A stretch of DNA of 64,000 bases from positions 68,855,702 to 68,919,701 of the forward strand of contig NC_052135.2 in NCBI RefSeq assembly GCF_016086655.4, read 5' to 3'. Both the position numbers and the translations under genes were made by a program. The notes below the pieces were generated by a model. It was given only the letters and a program-made list of their open reading frames with translations, was not told where the DNA came from and made no database searches. Source of the DNA: Lepeophtheirus salmonis (taxonomy: Eukaryota > Arthropoda > Copepoda > Siphonostomatoida > Caligidae). This document shows, piece after piece, positions 1 to 11,074 of this stretch. The first letter of the stretch is position 1, and every line of letters begins with the position of its first letter.

Positions 1-1399
1 CAAAACATTGGGTGCAACAAAGTTAAAAATAATAATTACGACAACCAAATTAACGTTTACTTTGGAACACGCTTTCTTATTATTTTATAATCACCTCCAG
101 ACTCTTACATTTTCTTCCTGGGTCTCCAGGTTTAAGACGTTTGGATTTACAACATTGTCTTGTCCGACGTAGATTACAATAAGGACACTGCCTTTTCCAC
201 GATTATGGAAAAAATACTAGGTTGATCCATCGTATTTTTTTAATTGAACCCAAACAATTCTGTCTATCCGCAAAAAAATAAACAAAGTACACCTTTCACA
301 GACGCTCAAAATTTGTCGTTAAACAGCGCCCAGACGCTGTACGTGATTATTTTTTTCTTTGAGTCTCTTTAGTTCTAACTGGGTTGAGTTTTCAATAATT
401 TTCTACTAAGATGTATAAGAAATAGTTTTTCATTCAACTATATGTTGAGTTTTATTATTGAGTTCGAGTATTAGATGAATTTAAGACTACTTTTTATAAA
501 TTACATTTTTATGTAAATTAATTAATATTTGAGTATGGTGAATTATGTTCGTAAATACTTGCATGTGTTTATTATGGTTTTAATTCTTCTACAACTTAAT
601 ATCCTGGAACTTTTTATTTATTTTAATTGGTTTATATATTATAAAAAACAAACATATATAAATAAACAGGAGCTATTGCATACATTAGGCTGACAATAAA
701 ATCCATTTTTTTGGAAAAGTTAGTGGTTTATGTTAAAAAATAGCTCCTAATTTTACAGTTTTGAAAAATATTTAGAGGTAGCTCAATGGCCCTAGTGTAT
801 GCTAAAGTTTTGAAAATTTACATTTTCAAAGAAAAAACAGAGTATTTTCTTGAATGCTGTTCACATACTTCAAATTAAAGCTGTTTTTTTGTAAAAACAA
901 TAAATTGAGCTTACTAAATTTACAATAAAATATATTTTAATAATTATTTCAACAAAAATATTGTTTATATGTTCAAAATAACGTCAGTTGAAGTTGATTG
1001 AAATTTAGCACATGACCCTTTTTTATTTCCTGACCTAATTATAACCCTACTGTTTCACTCATAAACATGAAAATTTACTATCACGTTTATATCATATTAA
1101 CATCAACCAAAAAAAAAAAACACTTGTATTAACCATGACCTTAGTGACCTTTTAATGACCTTTTCAAAAAACTGACATTTTAATTCAATTTTAACACATA
1201 AAACCAGCAAAAAAATACAATTATTTGGATACATCTTTATTCTTGATCAAATATCAAATAAATGAACAAGTACTTACTTTTTTAGACACAACATTTATTC
1301 ACTATAAATTATTAAATTATTGATGTATTTTACTTTCTAACCAGTTTATTTATATTTTTTTATAATATAATAGATATAAGTAATTTCTTAAATAAGTTT
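1..1399. other. AT-rich non-coding stretch
   Basis: Poly-A/T rich DNA with frequent stops in all frames. I see no gene, RNA or clear repeat boundary. Confidence 0.5.
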
Positions 1400-1409
1400 T
1401 AAACAAACA

Positions 1410-2175
1410 CTAATTACTTTTGACAAGTATTTTCTTATTGGTGTTGTGGTAGATCTTTCCATGGTCTGACACGACTTGTAGAAGACATGGAAGCTGTGAA
1501 TAGTCATTTGCCATTAACCCACTATATTCTGTGATGAGGGCCACTCCAATTTCAGCAAGATCATTGTATACGTAGAGCGACTCAACTTTTTCCAATGCCT
1601 CCATTTAGTCTTCCCTACCATTCCAAAGTGCTGGGTCAACTTCTAAAAACTATAAGGCAGCTCCAAAATTTCCAAAATTTTTTTTTTTACTTCTTCGTTA
1701 CAAATTATTAAATTTATTTTTATGTATGAAAATCATTGCTTAAGTTTTTTGTCCTCCTGTGCTTAACTTTTAGAGAATTAATCATTTTTCTTTTTGTAGT
1801 TAAACTTACTTTATAATCGAAGAAAGTGAGTCGAACGAGTTCTTTTGACAAATACCATAAATGTATAGAGAATATGAAAAAGAGGGAGATTTGTAAATAT
1901 GTCTATTAATTGAAGAATATTCGATTAACAACTTCATTAGATCGTTCAAAGGAGAATTATAGGCCTGAGATGCATTGATTCAAGCTTTGATACATACTCT
2001 TACTATGAAAATACAAATATCACGTAATCTGCGTTCTTCCCTCATACCCAATTGAATTATAATATCAATATCCCAGTTTTGAGACTCACTTTTGAAAGCA
2101 AATAGACACAGTGAATTGCATCAGGCGACATGAACTTAACTCCACACTCAGGGGCATCACCAAGAAATATAATTA
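1410..2175 (-). pseudogene. 3' part of a multi-copy uncharacterised arthropod protein family, decayed
   Basis: Read on the minus strand, pieces occur in the order expected for a protein family I remember from arthropod genomes but cannot name. First comes DAPECGVKF (about 2160-2125). Next is REERRLRDICIFIVRV (about 2044-1990), followed by an in-frame TGA, and then PLNDLMKLL. After a frameshift comes LWYLSKELVRL and FFD (about 1860-1810). A GTAAG donor-like site follows near 1813, with an acceptor-like TTATAG about 160 bases on. The last piece holds VDPALWNG, an in-frame TAA, and then YNDLAEIGVALI and LLQVV (about 1650-1410). The AExGVALI and LWYLSxEL motifs drive the assignment. Function is unknown; the family is repetitive and possibly transposon-derived. 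The 27.0-27.95 kb locus looks like the 5' part of the same family. Stops and the frameshift make it a pseudogene. Confidence 0.5.
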
Positions 2176-3180
2176 ATAGTTTTTATAATTATTTGTTTCC
2201 GTCTCTTTAACATCTTTTTTAAAATTATTTCTTGCAAATTAAATAGTCCAATCCCACATGCCTTTTCAAAAGACTGACCTCCTGTTCATCTGCATTTCCA
2301 GGTTTATAGTTAGTTTTGTTGATCAATGACCAATTTTGTTTGAAACAAAGGAATATCTGGTGACGATGTGACACTCATAAAACACTTGGAAAATAGTTTC
2401 AATAACTAATTCCATTACATTGTGTCTTCAAGCAAAGGGTATAAGTTTTTGGCCATTTTTGTAGCCGGTATTTGAACTTATAGTGTCAAAACAAATTGCT
2501 TTAGTTTAATAAATATTTATTTGCTCTTCATTTAATTTAAAACTCACTCATAATTTATTTGCTACATCATATAGAAAAAAGAACAGAAATACAGTCTAAT
2601 TAAAAAAAAAATTGAAGGTACTATATTCAGTTGGGATTACTTAGATTTTTATTTCTTAATTTATGTGTTAAAATTGAATGAAATGATCAATTTCAGAGGA
2701 AAGTCATTAAAAGGTCACCATTAAATAAATGACTATATAATAACACATGTCTACTTACATAAACTTAATTTGAAGAAAGCTACCTTTAAAGGTCATGGCA
2801 TTTCTGATGGTTGTAGTCATAATATAAATAAACATTAATGGACTTATATACACGTATATGTAGGTATATAAATACATCAACCTAGTTGTAATTACTCGTC
2901 ACTAAAAGTGATGAAGCAATGAAGAAATCTTATTAGAAGAAATATGAATGTAATTGAAAAAAGTTACACAGTACTGGGTGTTACGGAATTTTTTTGACAC
3001 TCTGACTTTATCAAGACAAAATATGCCGTAAAGATAAGTTCATTGAAATTGAGAATTTATATAACAACTAGAGTGCTACTCGGTAGATCAAAAACCTGCA
3101 CCTAGTGTATTTTTTCCATTAATTGGATGTTTTGCTAAAGGAAGCATCTTTATTAAACCTGCATACGGACACAAAATTGA
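2176..3180. other. AT-rich non-coding stretch
   Basis: AT-rich sequence with no recognisable coding signal, RNA or terminal repeat. Confidence 0.45.
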
Positions 3181-3229
3181 ACTATGAGCCTCCATATGTA
3201 CCAAAGGTATGTATTTTTAACATTTTGTA

Positions 3230-3723
3230 CTACTTTAAACTTTGACCAGGGCATCTGTCCATATATAATCTTTGTACCAAACCGATTTGTAACTTTTCCT
3301 TCGTCCTGTGAACCAACAGACAAGGAAACAGAAGCAAAAACAGAACTTTGTGGGTATAAGAAAATATATTTAACACTTCTGGGTCACTACAGAGGTGTAG
3401 ACCAGGAAACCATATTGCTACAAGACCTAACCCCTGTTTTTTTATGCTACTAGACATTGGCATCTTGCAAAAATTGAAGTCACTTGCATGCATGCATAGA
3501 CTTTTTAGTGGGATGGACTTGAAAACCTCCTTCACAACATTAGCGTCCAATTTAGACTTCCTGTCAAAGCCAGCTTGTCCATGTCTTCTTCTGCTTTCAT
3601 TTTCTTTTTTACATTGTCAACACTCGCCTTGATTGTTCCTACTCGCCTTTCAAACTCTGAAGAAGTAGATCCTTCGTGGATAAATGTTTCAAAACGGATT
3701 ATTTTGTCGTGTTCTTCAGACAT
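3230..3723 (-). pseudogene. Decayed coding patch, unrecognised
   Basis: Two minus-strand open segments overlap around 3532-3550. The first (3723-3532) is charged and helix-prone (FERRVGTIKASVDNVKKKM, then KAEEDMDKLAL). The second (from about 3550 downward) continues with DRKSKLDANVVKEVFKS when read one frame over. The join therefore looks like a one-base indel near 3555 in what was one coiled-coil-like domain. Downstream the reading becomes hydrophobic and unconvincing. The Lys/Glu-rich helix followed by a basic helical stretch could be the N-terminal region of a transposase, but I find no catalytic motif. Family not recognised. Confidence 0.3.
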
Positions 3724-3799
3724 CTATGATCTGACGAATTTTTTAAATACAAATAGTTGCTTAAATGTACCTTCTTCAATTAATTTTTCAAGTTTCTAG

Positions 3800-5324
3800 A
3801 AAAAATCCTTTATTGTAGGCTAAAAACATTTTAACGAGTGATATGGTACACCCTGTTAAGCTCCGTAGATGTAAATGAGAAAAGTCCATCTAAGTCTTAC
3901 TTTATATGTACATAGACGATATAGTCAGAAGAAATGACGTAAAAAGCAATGAAAGTCAAACAGCACAAAATTTGGATCAATAAATACATTTAATTCATTT
4001 ATTTTTGTGAATGAAAGTTTGAATAATAAGTAATAATTAATGGACATATTCATATTTAGTAATAACAAAAAATGACTCACTTAAAAAAATTTAGGGTTAA
4101 ATCCAATTTTAAGCACGTTGATAATCAAAATTTACTCACTTTTGATTTTTATTTACTTCTTCTGATTTACTTGGGTGTATATTTTCTATCTTTGTATTTA
4201 ATGAATAATTATTTTTCTTAATGTTATACAAATTGTCGAGAATAATGTGTAATTTTAACTACTAGTCTATCCATACATAAATAGAATGGTAATCGACCAA
4301 TGTTACATATTACAATTATCAAAAAAATAATTTTGCCTTTGGATTGAAATGAGTTGTTCCAGATTGTTTTTATCTTGAAAACATGAAATAACCTTTTAAT
4401 ACACATTTTTTGGTTTTGTGGCCTACATAGAGATATTTTCAAAAGGATATCCTTATCAAAATTACGTAAAAGATTTAAATAAATGAAAAAAGCATAAAAT
4501 ACATTTTGTTCATGCGAAAAGCAAAATGTATTCAAAACTTTTCATACAAATCCAAAGCTACAACCCATTATTAAAGGGGGAGGGGCCACTAAGTATTCTA
4601 AAAAGCATCAAATTTTAGGTTCGTGAAAGAACAAGACATTCAAAATCCCCCTTTGTGAAAATGGTGCCCCCCTTTTCCAAAGACACTACGTTATCACTAT
4701 TTCAATAAAACCCGTTTATGTATATATGTAATCACAATTTTTTATTCTGGATAAGAAAACGATCAGGCAAAACCAATCAATTTTGCAAATAAATACTTTA
4801 CTTCATCCTAAGTAACGGGGTCAATTAAAATTTGTTAGCTTTTTGAAATCCTTTCCTTTGAAGTCTAATAAAATCCTCATTTTTGACGATAATGGTAAAA
4901 ATCATAGTTTGTCGTAATTTAAGAACATGCAACTTCATAATAATATAAAAAAACATCGAAAAATTTACATTCCTAACGTTATTTAAAGTTTTTTACTTGA
5001 TTATTCATAAAACTATAATGGGCAATTTATATTATATGAAAAGTTGCTCTCTGTAAGCCAGAAAACCAGAAATTTTGAATTATATATATAATTTTTTATG
5101 TTTCTTGAAGTAAAAACAATCAGAAACTCGCCATTTCAATCCGTGGCGAAAAAATGCGTTGACTAGTATTATCTTTCTGTTACAGTTTACAAACTATAAT
5201 AGTATTTTCTCCAATTACCCCCCTCCAATGATATTTTTGCTTCTGTTGGTTAGTTTGATTGTTGGTCACCAGGATTACAGCAACAGTTTCCGATCGATTT
5301 TGATCCAACTTGTTACTGACATCG
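3800..5324. other. AT-rich non-coding stretch
   Basis: Mostly A/T homopolymer-rich DNA with a short G/C-run patch at 4570-4680. I see no gene or structured RNA. Confidence 0.45.
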
Positions 5325-5326
5325 TA

Positions 5327-5951
5327 TAGGGTCGACTCGATTTTTTTGACACTTTTCAAAGAACTTACAAAATAATGATGAAATTCTTTAATAATTTATT
5401 AATTCAAAAACTATTTGAAAGGTGTGGATTTAGGGCAAATTCTACTCAAACAAGGCACTCTCAGTGGTGATGACCTTCTCCAGCCTGGACCTGGGCAACT
5501 TGTTGAAAATCACAGAGATGCGTTGCTTTAAATTGGCCACTCCAGACGAGGTTCGGTGGGTTTCACGTTCAACTGCACCCCCAGATAGAAGTCACAGGGA
5601 TTGTATTCAGGGCTGTTGGGACGCCAAATGTTGGAGCTAGTGTAGTCCTCGAAGTTCTTAGACAGCCAAAACTGGGACTTGTGGGCTAAATAAATGACAA
5701 ATGACCCTGATGGTCTTCAATGTGTTTCTGTTCATTATGTCACAGTCCTTAAAACCAGCGCAAATCATCCTAACCTCGGTTATTTGTTTCCACTGGTTGG
5801 ACGGGTTAAAGTCGTTGGATTCCATTGTTGTCAGCACCAAGTTTTCTCAAGTACTAGCCCAATATTTTGGAAAATGCTAGAGTAATTTACTGCTACCTAA
5901 CAGTCGTTTTGTGCAATAATATTATGTTTCAAAAATATTGTGTCGACCCTG
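5327..5951 (-). mobile_element. Internally deleted mariner, both ends present
   Basis: A 625-bp element flanked by TA on both sides (5325-5326 and 5952-5953). Its ends are inverted: the left end starts TAGGGTCGACTCGAT and the right end, read inward, starts CAGGGTCGACACAAT. Similarity continues through the following TTTTTGA(C/A)AC. On the minus strand the transposase begins near 5825 with MESNDFNPSNQWKQITEV and ICAGFKDCD, typical of a mariner N-terminal helix-turn-helix. It jumps near 5690 to the C-terminal NFEDYTSSNIW and NSPEYNPCDFYL, which carries the last catalytic Asp, and ends in FNKLPRSRLEKVIT. The central part with the first two catalytic Asp residues is missing and the C-terminal part is out of frame. 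This is a non-autonomous remnant. Confidence 0.82.
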
Positions 5952-5959
5952 TATATGGT

Positions 5960-7465
5960 CACAATAAGAGACAATTAAATTTTGAGATGTCAAGGTAGCA
6001 CAAAACGTGAAAATATGTAATAGGCAATAACTTTGGAAAATATTGAGGTACAGAGCTCAAATTGGTGTCATTATGTAGGTTTATTAAAAATGCTTCATAT
6101 ACAAAAAAAATTCCAAGGGCAGGATTTCAAGTTACACAAAAGTTCGGAAGGGCAAATTCTCTCATCATTGATGACAAATTGAGTTACAGAGCTGAAATCA
6201 TCTCTTTGTGCTGCACAATATGTGGTATATATAACAAATTACAGTATGAATGCAGTATATATTAAGTTTCAATAAATGAATAAATGCAACATGGCACTTT
6301 TTTAAAATTACATAATTACTTTATTCCCTGTACATTCATTTCCTATATCTATTCATTCCAAAAACACATCGCAACTTCATCATGAAATAATATTGATTAA
6401 TTAATAAACCAATAGTGACAATCATTTGTTATGCATTGTTCAAACAAAAAAAATCAAAAAATAAGCATGTTTAAATGAAAAAAGATCATAATATCATAAC
6501 GAAAATCTGCTAGTTAAATTAAAAAATCAACAACTATAAAACAATTCCTTTTCTATTCATATCGGAACTCTCCAGCACATTTTTGACTTTAATCAATGAA
6601 GAAATATTTTATATTGGAAAAAATGACCATAGGTGGAAGTTTACCCTCTACCTAGTGCCCATTTTAGTTACTATTATAGATTATGAATTCACAAGTAAAA
6701 AATAGATACTAAAAAAGTATTCAATTTAGTAACTAATGCTTATTGCTCCAATGATTTGCAACAGGTACGAAGTACAAATATACTTGGGACGGCAAAACAC
6801 CCGAGATAAATATTCACCTTTGGATTCAATATGAACTATGAATGTTCTTTGACGTTTCATTTACATACATATAATATATTTCCTTCTCTAGGAATGACCG
6901 GGGCGCGAACCTACACACATTGAATTCAAGCGAATAATTTCTACCGAGCGGTTTGTCCATGAGCTACAACAATTGAAGTAACAGAGGGTTACAAATCGAA
7001 ACAACTTTGTTCTATAAATTGTTAATATTCCGCGAGCTTTTATATTCGCATCAAAAAGTTTCATCTGTGTTTTTAGTTATTCGATGTATCACTAGTAGAA
7101 ATGTAAATACCTATCTTGGTTACCCTCCCTCCCCTCTTTTACTTTTTTTCTTCTTCTTCTCGCTCCTCTTTGAAAAATCGTACGTCGAGTAAAGAAAAAA
7201 AGAAAATAGGATAATACTGTTTATGTTTTCCCCCTTTCGAATTGTCAATTAGTTGTTGATCCATGTGCAGCTCGGAAGGATTCGTCCGTTTTCTCTTTCC
7301 ACCTATTATATTCACTCTCATCACCTTATGTCCAGGTAAGGCGGTTTTTTCTTTGTTTGCTTGGAATAATAAGTAAAGATTAAAAAAAAAGAAAAAAGAA
7401 GATCATTCTTCAGAGAAAACTACAAGAAAATAAAATAATCTATTCTGCATGAAAGCCAAATGAGT
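5960..7465. other. Non-coding stretch
   Basis: AT-rich DNA with a slightly GC-richer patch at 6895-6975 and a pyrimidine-rich tract at 7120-7170. No gene recognised. Confidence 0.4.
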
Positions 7466-7625
7466 AACACTTAGGATTTGAGAGGGAGTTATGACAGTAT
7501 GTCCTTCTTAGATTAGGGGAAGAATTGATGATTGCCATCACAGTTATTCCTGTTTATATCACATTGCTAGATACAGAGTGACATTTGATTTATTTCCTTC
7601 ATCTGATAGCTACTCACAACTAATT
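7466..7625 (+). repeat. Dispersed repeat family R1, copy 1
   Basis: Contains the R1 signature in order: AGGATTTGAGAGGGAGTTAT, then GTCCTTCTTAGA, GAATTGATGA, ATTCCTG and TAGCTACTCAC. The same words recur in this order at 7.9, 19.0, 35.1, 32.5 (reverse), 52.7 (reverse) and 53.1 kb (reverse). Origin unknown; a SINE-like or MITE-like element is possible. No Pol III boxes or terminal repeats were recognised. Confidence 0.55.
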
Positions 7626-7894
7626 CAATGAAGGGTACCTTCGAAAAAATAAAAAAAGACCCTGTTCATGTTACAAATATTAATAGTATTACAGTCGTCA
7701 TATTTTATACAACCATAATCCTTATACATGATTATATAGAAAGTTGTAAGAAATAATTCCTAAAACCAAACACGATGCTTCTTCTGCCTTAGGCCGCTCT
7801 TCCAAACCTATCATAATTATTATTTAAATTGTAAGGAGATACTAATAAAAGTAGAAAGTAATCACCAGTCTGTCTGTAAATGGATGATGAAGAA

Positions 7895-8160
7895 TTATAC
7901 TAAGGATTTGATGGAGAGATGTAAGTGTACATCTTATTAGACTACGAGTAGATTAATTGCAGCTCATGTCCGACCATGCTAGATATAGTGTGAGCCTTGT
8001 GTCTGTCTTCTTCCTCGCATAGTTGCTAATATAATAAAACATCTTGGTACTAAGTTGCAATTCTAAAAATATACTTCAAACGGTCAGGGTTTTTGATTAT
8101 CGTTATTTAGCATACTTGCAGGACATATTTTCTACAACTCTAATTATATACTAAGTTAAA
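7895..8160 (+). repeat. Dispersed repeat family R1, copy 2 (modules a and b)
   Basis: Module a runs from AAGGATTTGATGGAGAGATG to ATAGTTGCT. Module b (about 8041-8155) has ATACTTCAAACGGTCAGG, TTTAGCATACTT and TTTCTACAACTCTAATTAT. Module b is also seen twice in the 19-kb copy. It lies 270 bases downstream of copy 1 in the same orientation, which suggests local duplication. Confidence 0.5.
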
Positions 8161-8164
8161 TAAC

Positions 8165-10155
8165 TCATTCAGTACATTCATAAAAGCCCGCTATAAACGA
8201 ATGTCCATTTTAATCTATTAATGCCTATCAAAATCATATCAACACAGCAATTCTCTATACACTTAAATCTTTCCCATATTAATCTTTTCTCCTTAATTTG
8301 AAAATATTTGATATCATCACGCTTTATAATCTTCACATAGTAATTGTGTGATAAATTTGAACAGTTTACCATTACACTTTTCATAATTATTATCAATTTT
8401 TCTACACTGATTTTATAGTTTAGGTTGAATTATTCACAAATCTAGAAAAAATTAACAAAAGATAATATAAAATATATTTAAAATGTATTCATATTCGCTT
8501 AGTATGATCATGTGAACACAGTTTCTTTACTCAACTAAAGACATCTATTTACGTGGGGGAAAAAAAATTACCTATTATTTTTATAGATTTTACATAAATA
8601 AAAAATGTCGTTAAAAAATCTTTAATAAATACTTTTCGGCGTTGATGGGGCTATAGACAACAAATTGAGAGTAATTTACCTAACCTTGATTAGATAAGTA
8701 TGGGAAACACGCTATTTAAGCAGAAATTCTAAAATAATAATATATAATTATACTTACAACTACAAACTTTTTTATTAATAAGTAAATTATTATTATAAAT
8801 TCACTTAGTTAGCAAAAATATATAAAAATATTAGAGTTCTCAATACTTGCATTTAATCCATTTATTTTTGCTATAATCAAATATAACCATGTACAAGAGT
8901 AAATCCATTCACACGTTAGTGCATAGTTTGAACCAACCAAAGTTAAATGTTTGCTTTGATTGAAAAACTCTATAATCAAGTTAATAATTATTTAACTTTA
9001 TTTACCTTTCAGAGCTCATGTGATTTATATAGTTTGTTCTAGGTAGAGTTTGCCATTTAAGACGATGTTTTATTTGGGATATTTTAGGGATGAGTCAGTG
9101 ATTGATCCTCGGATTCTAGGATTATGTTATAATGAATATTTTTTACATACTTCTCAAAGAACGCAAAAAAAGTAGTTGATAGTTTGACAAGGGAATGATT
9201 TTGGGTGACTCTTTCTAGATTAATTACATTTATGAAATTATGTGGGTAGATATTATTGCGTTTCTCTCTCCACCCAAGATGTCACTTTTTATGATACTAC
9301 AGATGACGTCCCCAAATCATTTTCAGTCCCTTTCAGTCACTATTCTTCCTTATGCAGCATTTAACTAATTAATTCAATGAAAAAGGGTTAATTCATCGAA
9401 GCTACAAAGTTAGTTATGGAGTAATTGTACAAAAACGCTAGAATTACTACCTTGTAAAAATATTGATCACACTCTTTTTGTTTCGATACTTTGATTTAAA
9501 GCTTCCTACACAAAATCATAAAAAAGTAGTTGATGTTAATAAAGGTATTTAATCAATAGTAACCCATGTCTAAAATGTGTGTCCCAGCGGATCGAGAATA
9601 ACCTTTGCAAAGTTTTTATCGACTTAATAAATAATTGACCGATTTTTTCTTTAATATCAACTGATACAGCAATAAAAACAAACATTTCTTTAAAAAAAAA
9701 GCTCATTTTCATTTCTAATATTTTATAGTCTTATAAAAAATAATTTCCCGTCATTAATTAAAGTTATTAAGATAGTTTTTTTAATAGAACTAATGTACTT
9801 AACTATTTTTTACATTTTTACTGAATATATGTAAAAGGAAAAAGGCGGGAAAAAATAAAAGGAGCAAAGGCCATCCGGTCATGCAATAGGAGGGAAGAGA
9901 AGGTGCACAATCCCAAGCCTTGATACCAAATATTTAACCAAAAAGGCTACATCCATGGAATGGACACCGATTTTTACCTGTACGAGTGTAAATCCTAAAA
10001 GAGAATATGCTTATTAAAGTGAATTTAGAGTTGAAGCACTAATAGAGTAATAAATAACAAAATATGGATGATATAGGTATATACATAAGTATTTTATATA
10101 ATTAATTAATTCAACTTGAACAACATATTATTTAATAAGTTAATAATAATAATAT
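8165..10155. other. AT-rich non-coding stretch
   Basis: No gene, repeat boundary or RNA recognised. A purine-rich segment at 9840-9900 stands out from the AT-rich background but shows no coding signal. Confidence 0.4.
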
Positions 10156-10158
10156 GTA

Positions 10159-11063
10159 AAGAGTGGCCCACGAAACTTTTTTCTTTTGATATCGCTATAA
10201 AAAAAAGACGGATGGATATTTTTCAATAATTTTTTTTATTTGAAAGCCTCAACATTCCGGTTAATGGTGGAACACCACTTTATTCATATAGCCGTCGTGG
10301 CTGGCCTTACAGTAGTCCATTCTGTTGACCCAATTTTTCAATACATTTGCGATTGTGTGAGCTTCAATAGCTGCAATGGCGACTCCAATTTCGTTTTTCA
10401 AATCGTCAATCATCTCTGGATGGTTGGCGTAAAATTTATCCTTGACGGTTCCCCACAAAAAATAGTCCAACGGAGTCAAATTGCAGCTACGAGGTGGCCA
10501 GTTGACGTTGCCGTTTTGGCTTATGAAGCCATTGTCGAAGACTGTGCGCCAAAGATCCACTGTAACGTTGGCTGTGTGGCACGTAGTGCCATCCTGTTGG
10601 AACCAAATGTCGTCGATGGCTTCTTTTTCCATTTGGGGAAACAAAAAATCTTCCAACATGTCTCGATAGGGCTCACCATTTACCGTAACGGCAGCTCCTT
10701 GCTCGTTTTTTCGCTTTCGGCAACAGCAGCAATGTTTTCGATTGAGTGCACTGGACGAACACGGGAAGGCGTTGTTTTATCCATTAACGAACCAGTTTTG
10801 CGCACATGCTTCACAAATTTATCCACAAACTGCCTGGAAGGCGCTTTATTTCGACCGACGTAATTTTCTTGCAGTTTCGTTTGAAGACTCTCCATTTTGG
10901 AAGTAAGTCTTCAGTATTTCCCAATTTTCTTCGAGCGTAAACTTAACCATTTTGTAAGCCGGAGACCTTTTACAAAATATTAGACACAATGAGAATGTTA
11001 CTACAGCTGTCAGGTGTCAAGAAAGTGGTAGTTTAAAATACAACCGCTAGATGGGCCACCTTT
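10159..11063 (-). mobile_element. Deleted mariner-like element with TA target sites
   Basis: The element is flanked by TA (10157-10158 and 11064-11065). The ends are inverted: GTAAAGAGTGGCCCA on the left and, read inward, GTAAAAGGTGGCCCA on the right (13 of 15 identical). It carries the transposase remnant at 10261-10950. At about 905 bp it is shorter than the ~1.3 kb usual for the family, because of an internal deletion. It ends only a dozen bases before the 3' end of the P-element-like pseudogene, so it probably inserted beside or into that element. Confidence 0.85.
10261..10950 (-). pseudogene. mariner-type transposase, frameshifted and missing its centre
   Basis: The likely original start is the ATG at 10950 (MVKFTLEENWEILKTYF, then NGESSNETARKL), which opens the DNA-binding domain. 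A frameshift near 10865 leads into GRNKAPSRQFVDKFVKHVR and RPVHSIENIAAVAES. There the frame jumps directly to NEQGAAVTVNGEPYRDMLEDF (near 10700), so roughly 150 residues including the first catalytic Asp region are gone. The rest is open to 10261. It has WFQQDGTTCHTA (second Asp) and LTPLDYFLWG (third Asp), then KNWVNRMDYCKAS near the end. The two Asp residues are separated by 41 residues, a DD41D spacing as reported for rosa-like elements. The enzyme would have cut and pasted the element; this copy cannot be active. Confidence 0.85.
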
Positions 11064-11074
11064 TACTTTTCAGA

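Noticed and set aside
6895..6975. GC-richer patch considered as a tRNA
   Set aside because: No cloverleaf with matching acceptor stem and T-loop could be drawn.
10240..10863. 207-residue plus-strand open frame
   Set aside because: Antisense of the mariner transposase, whose family motifs are on the minus strand.
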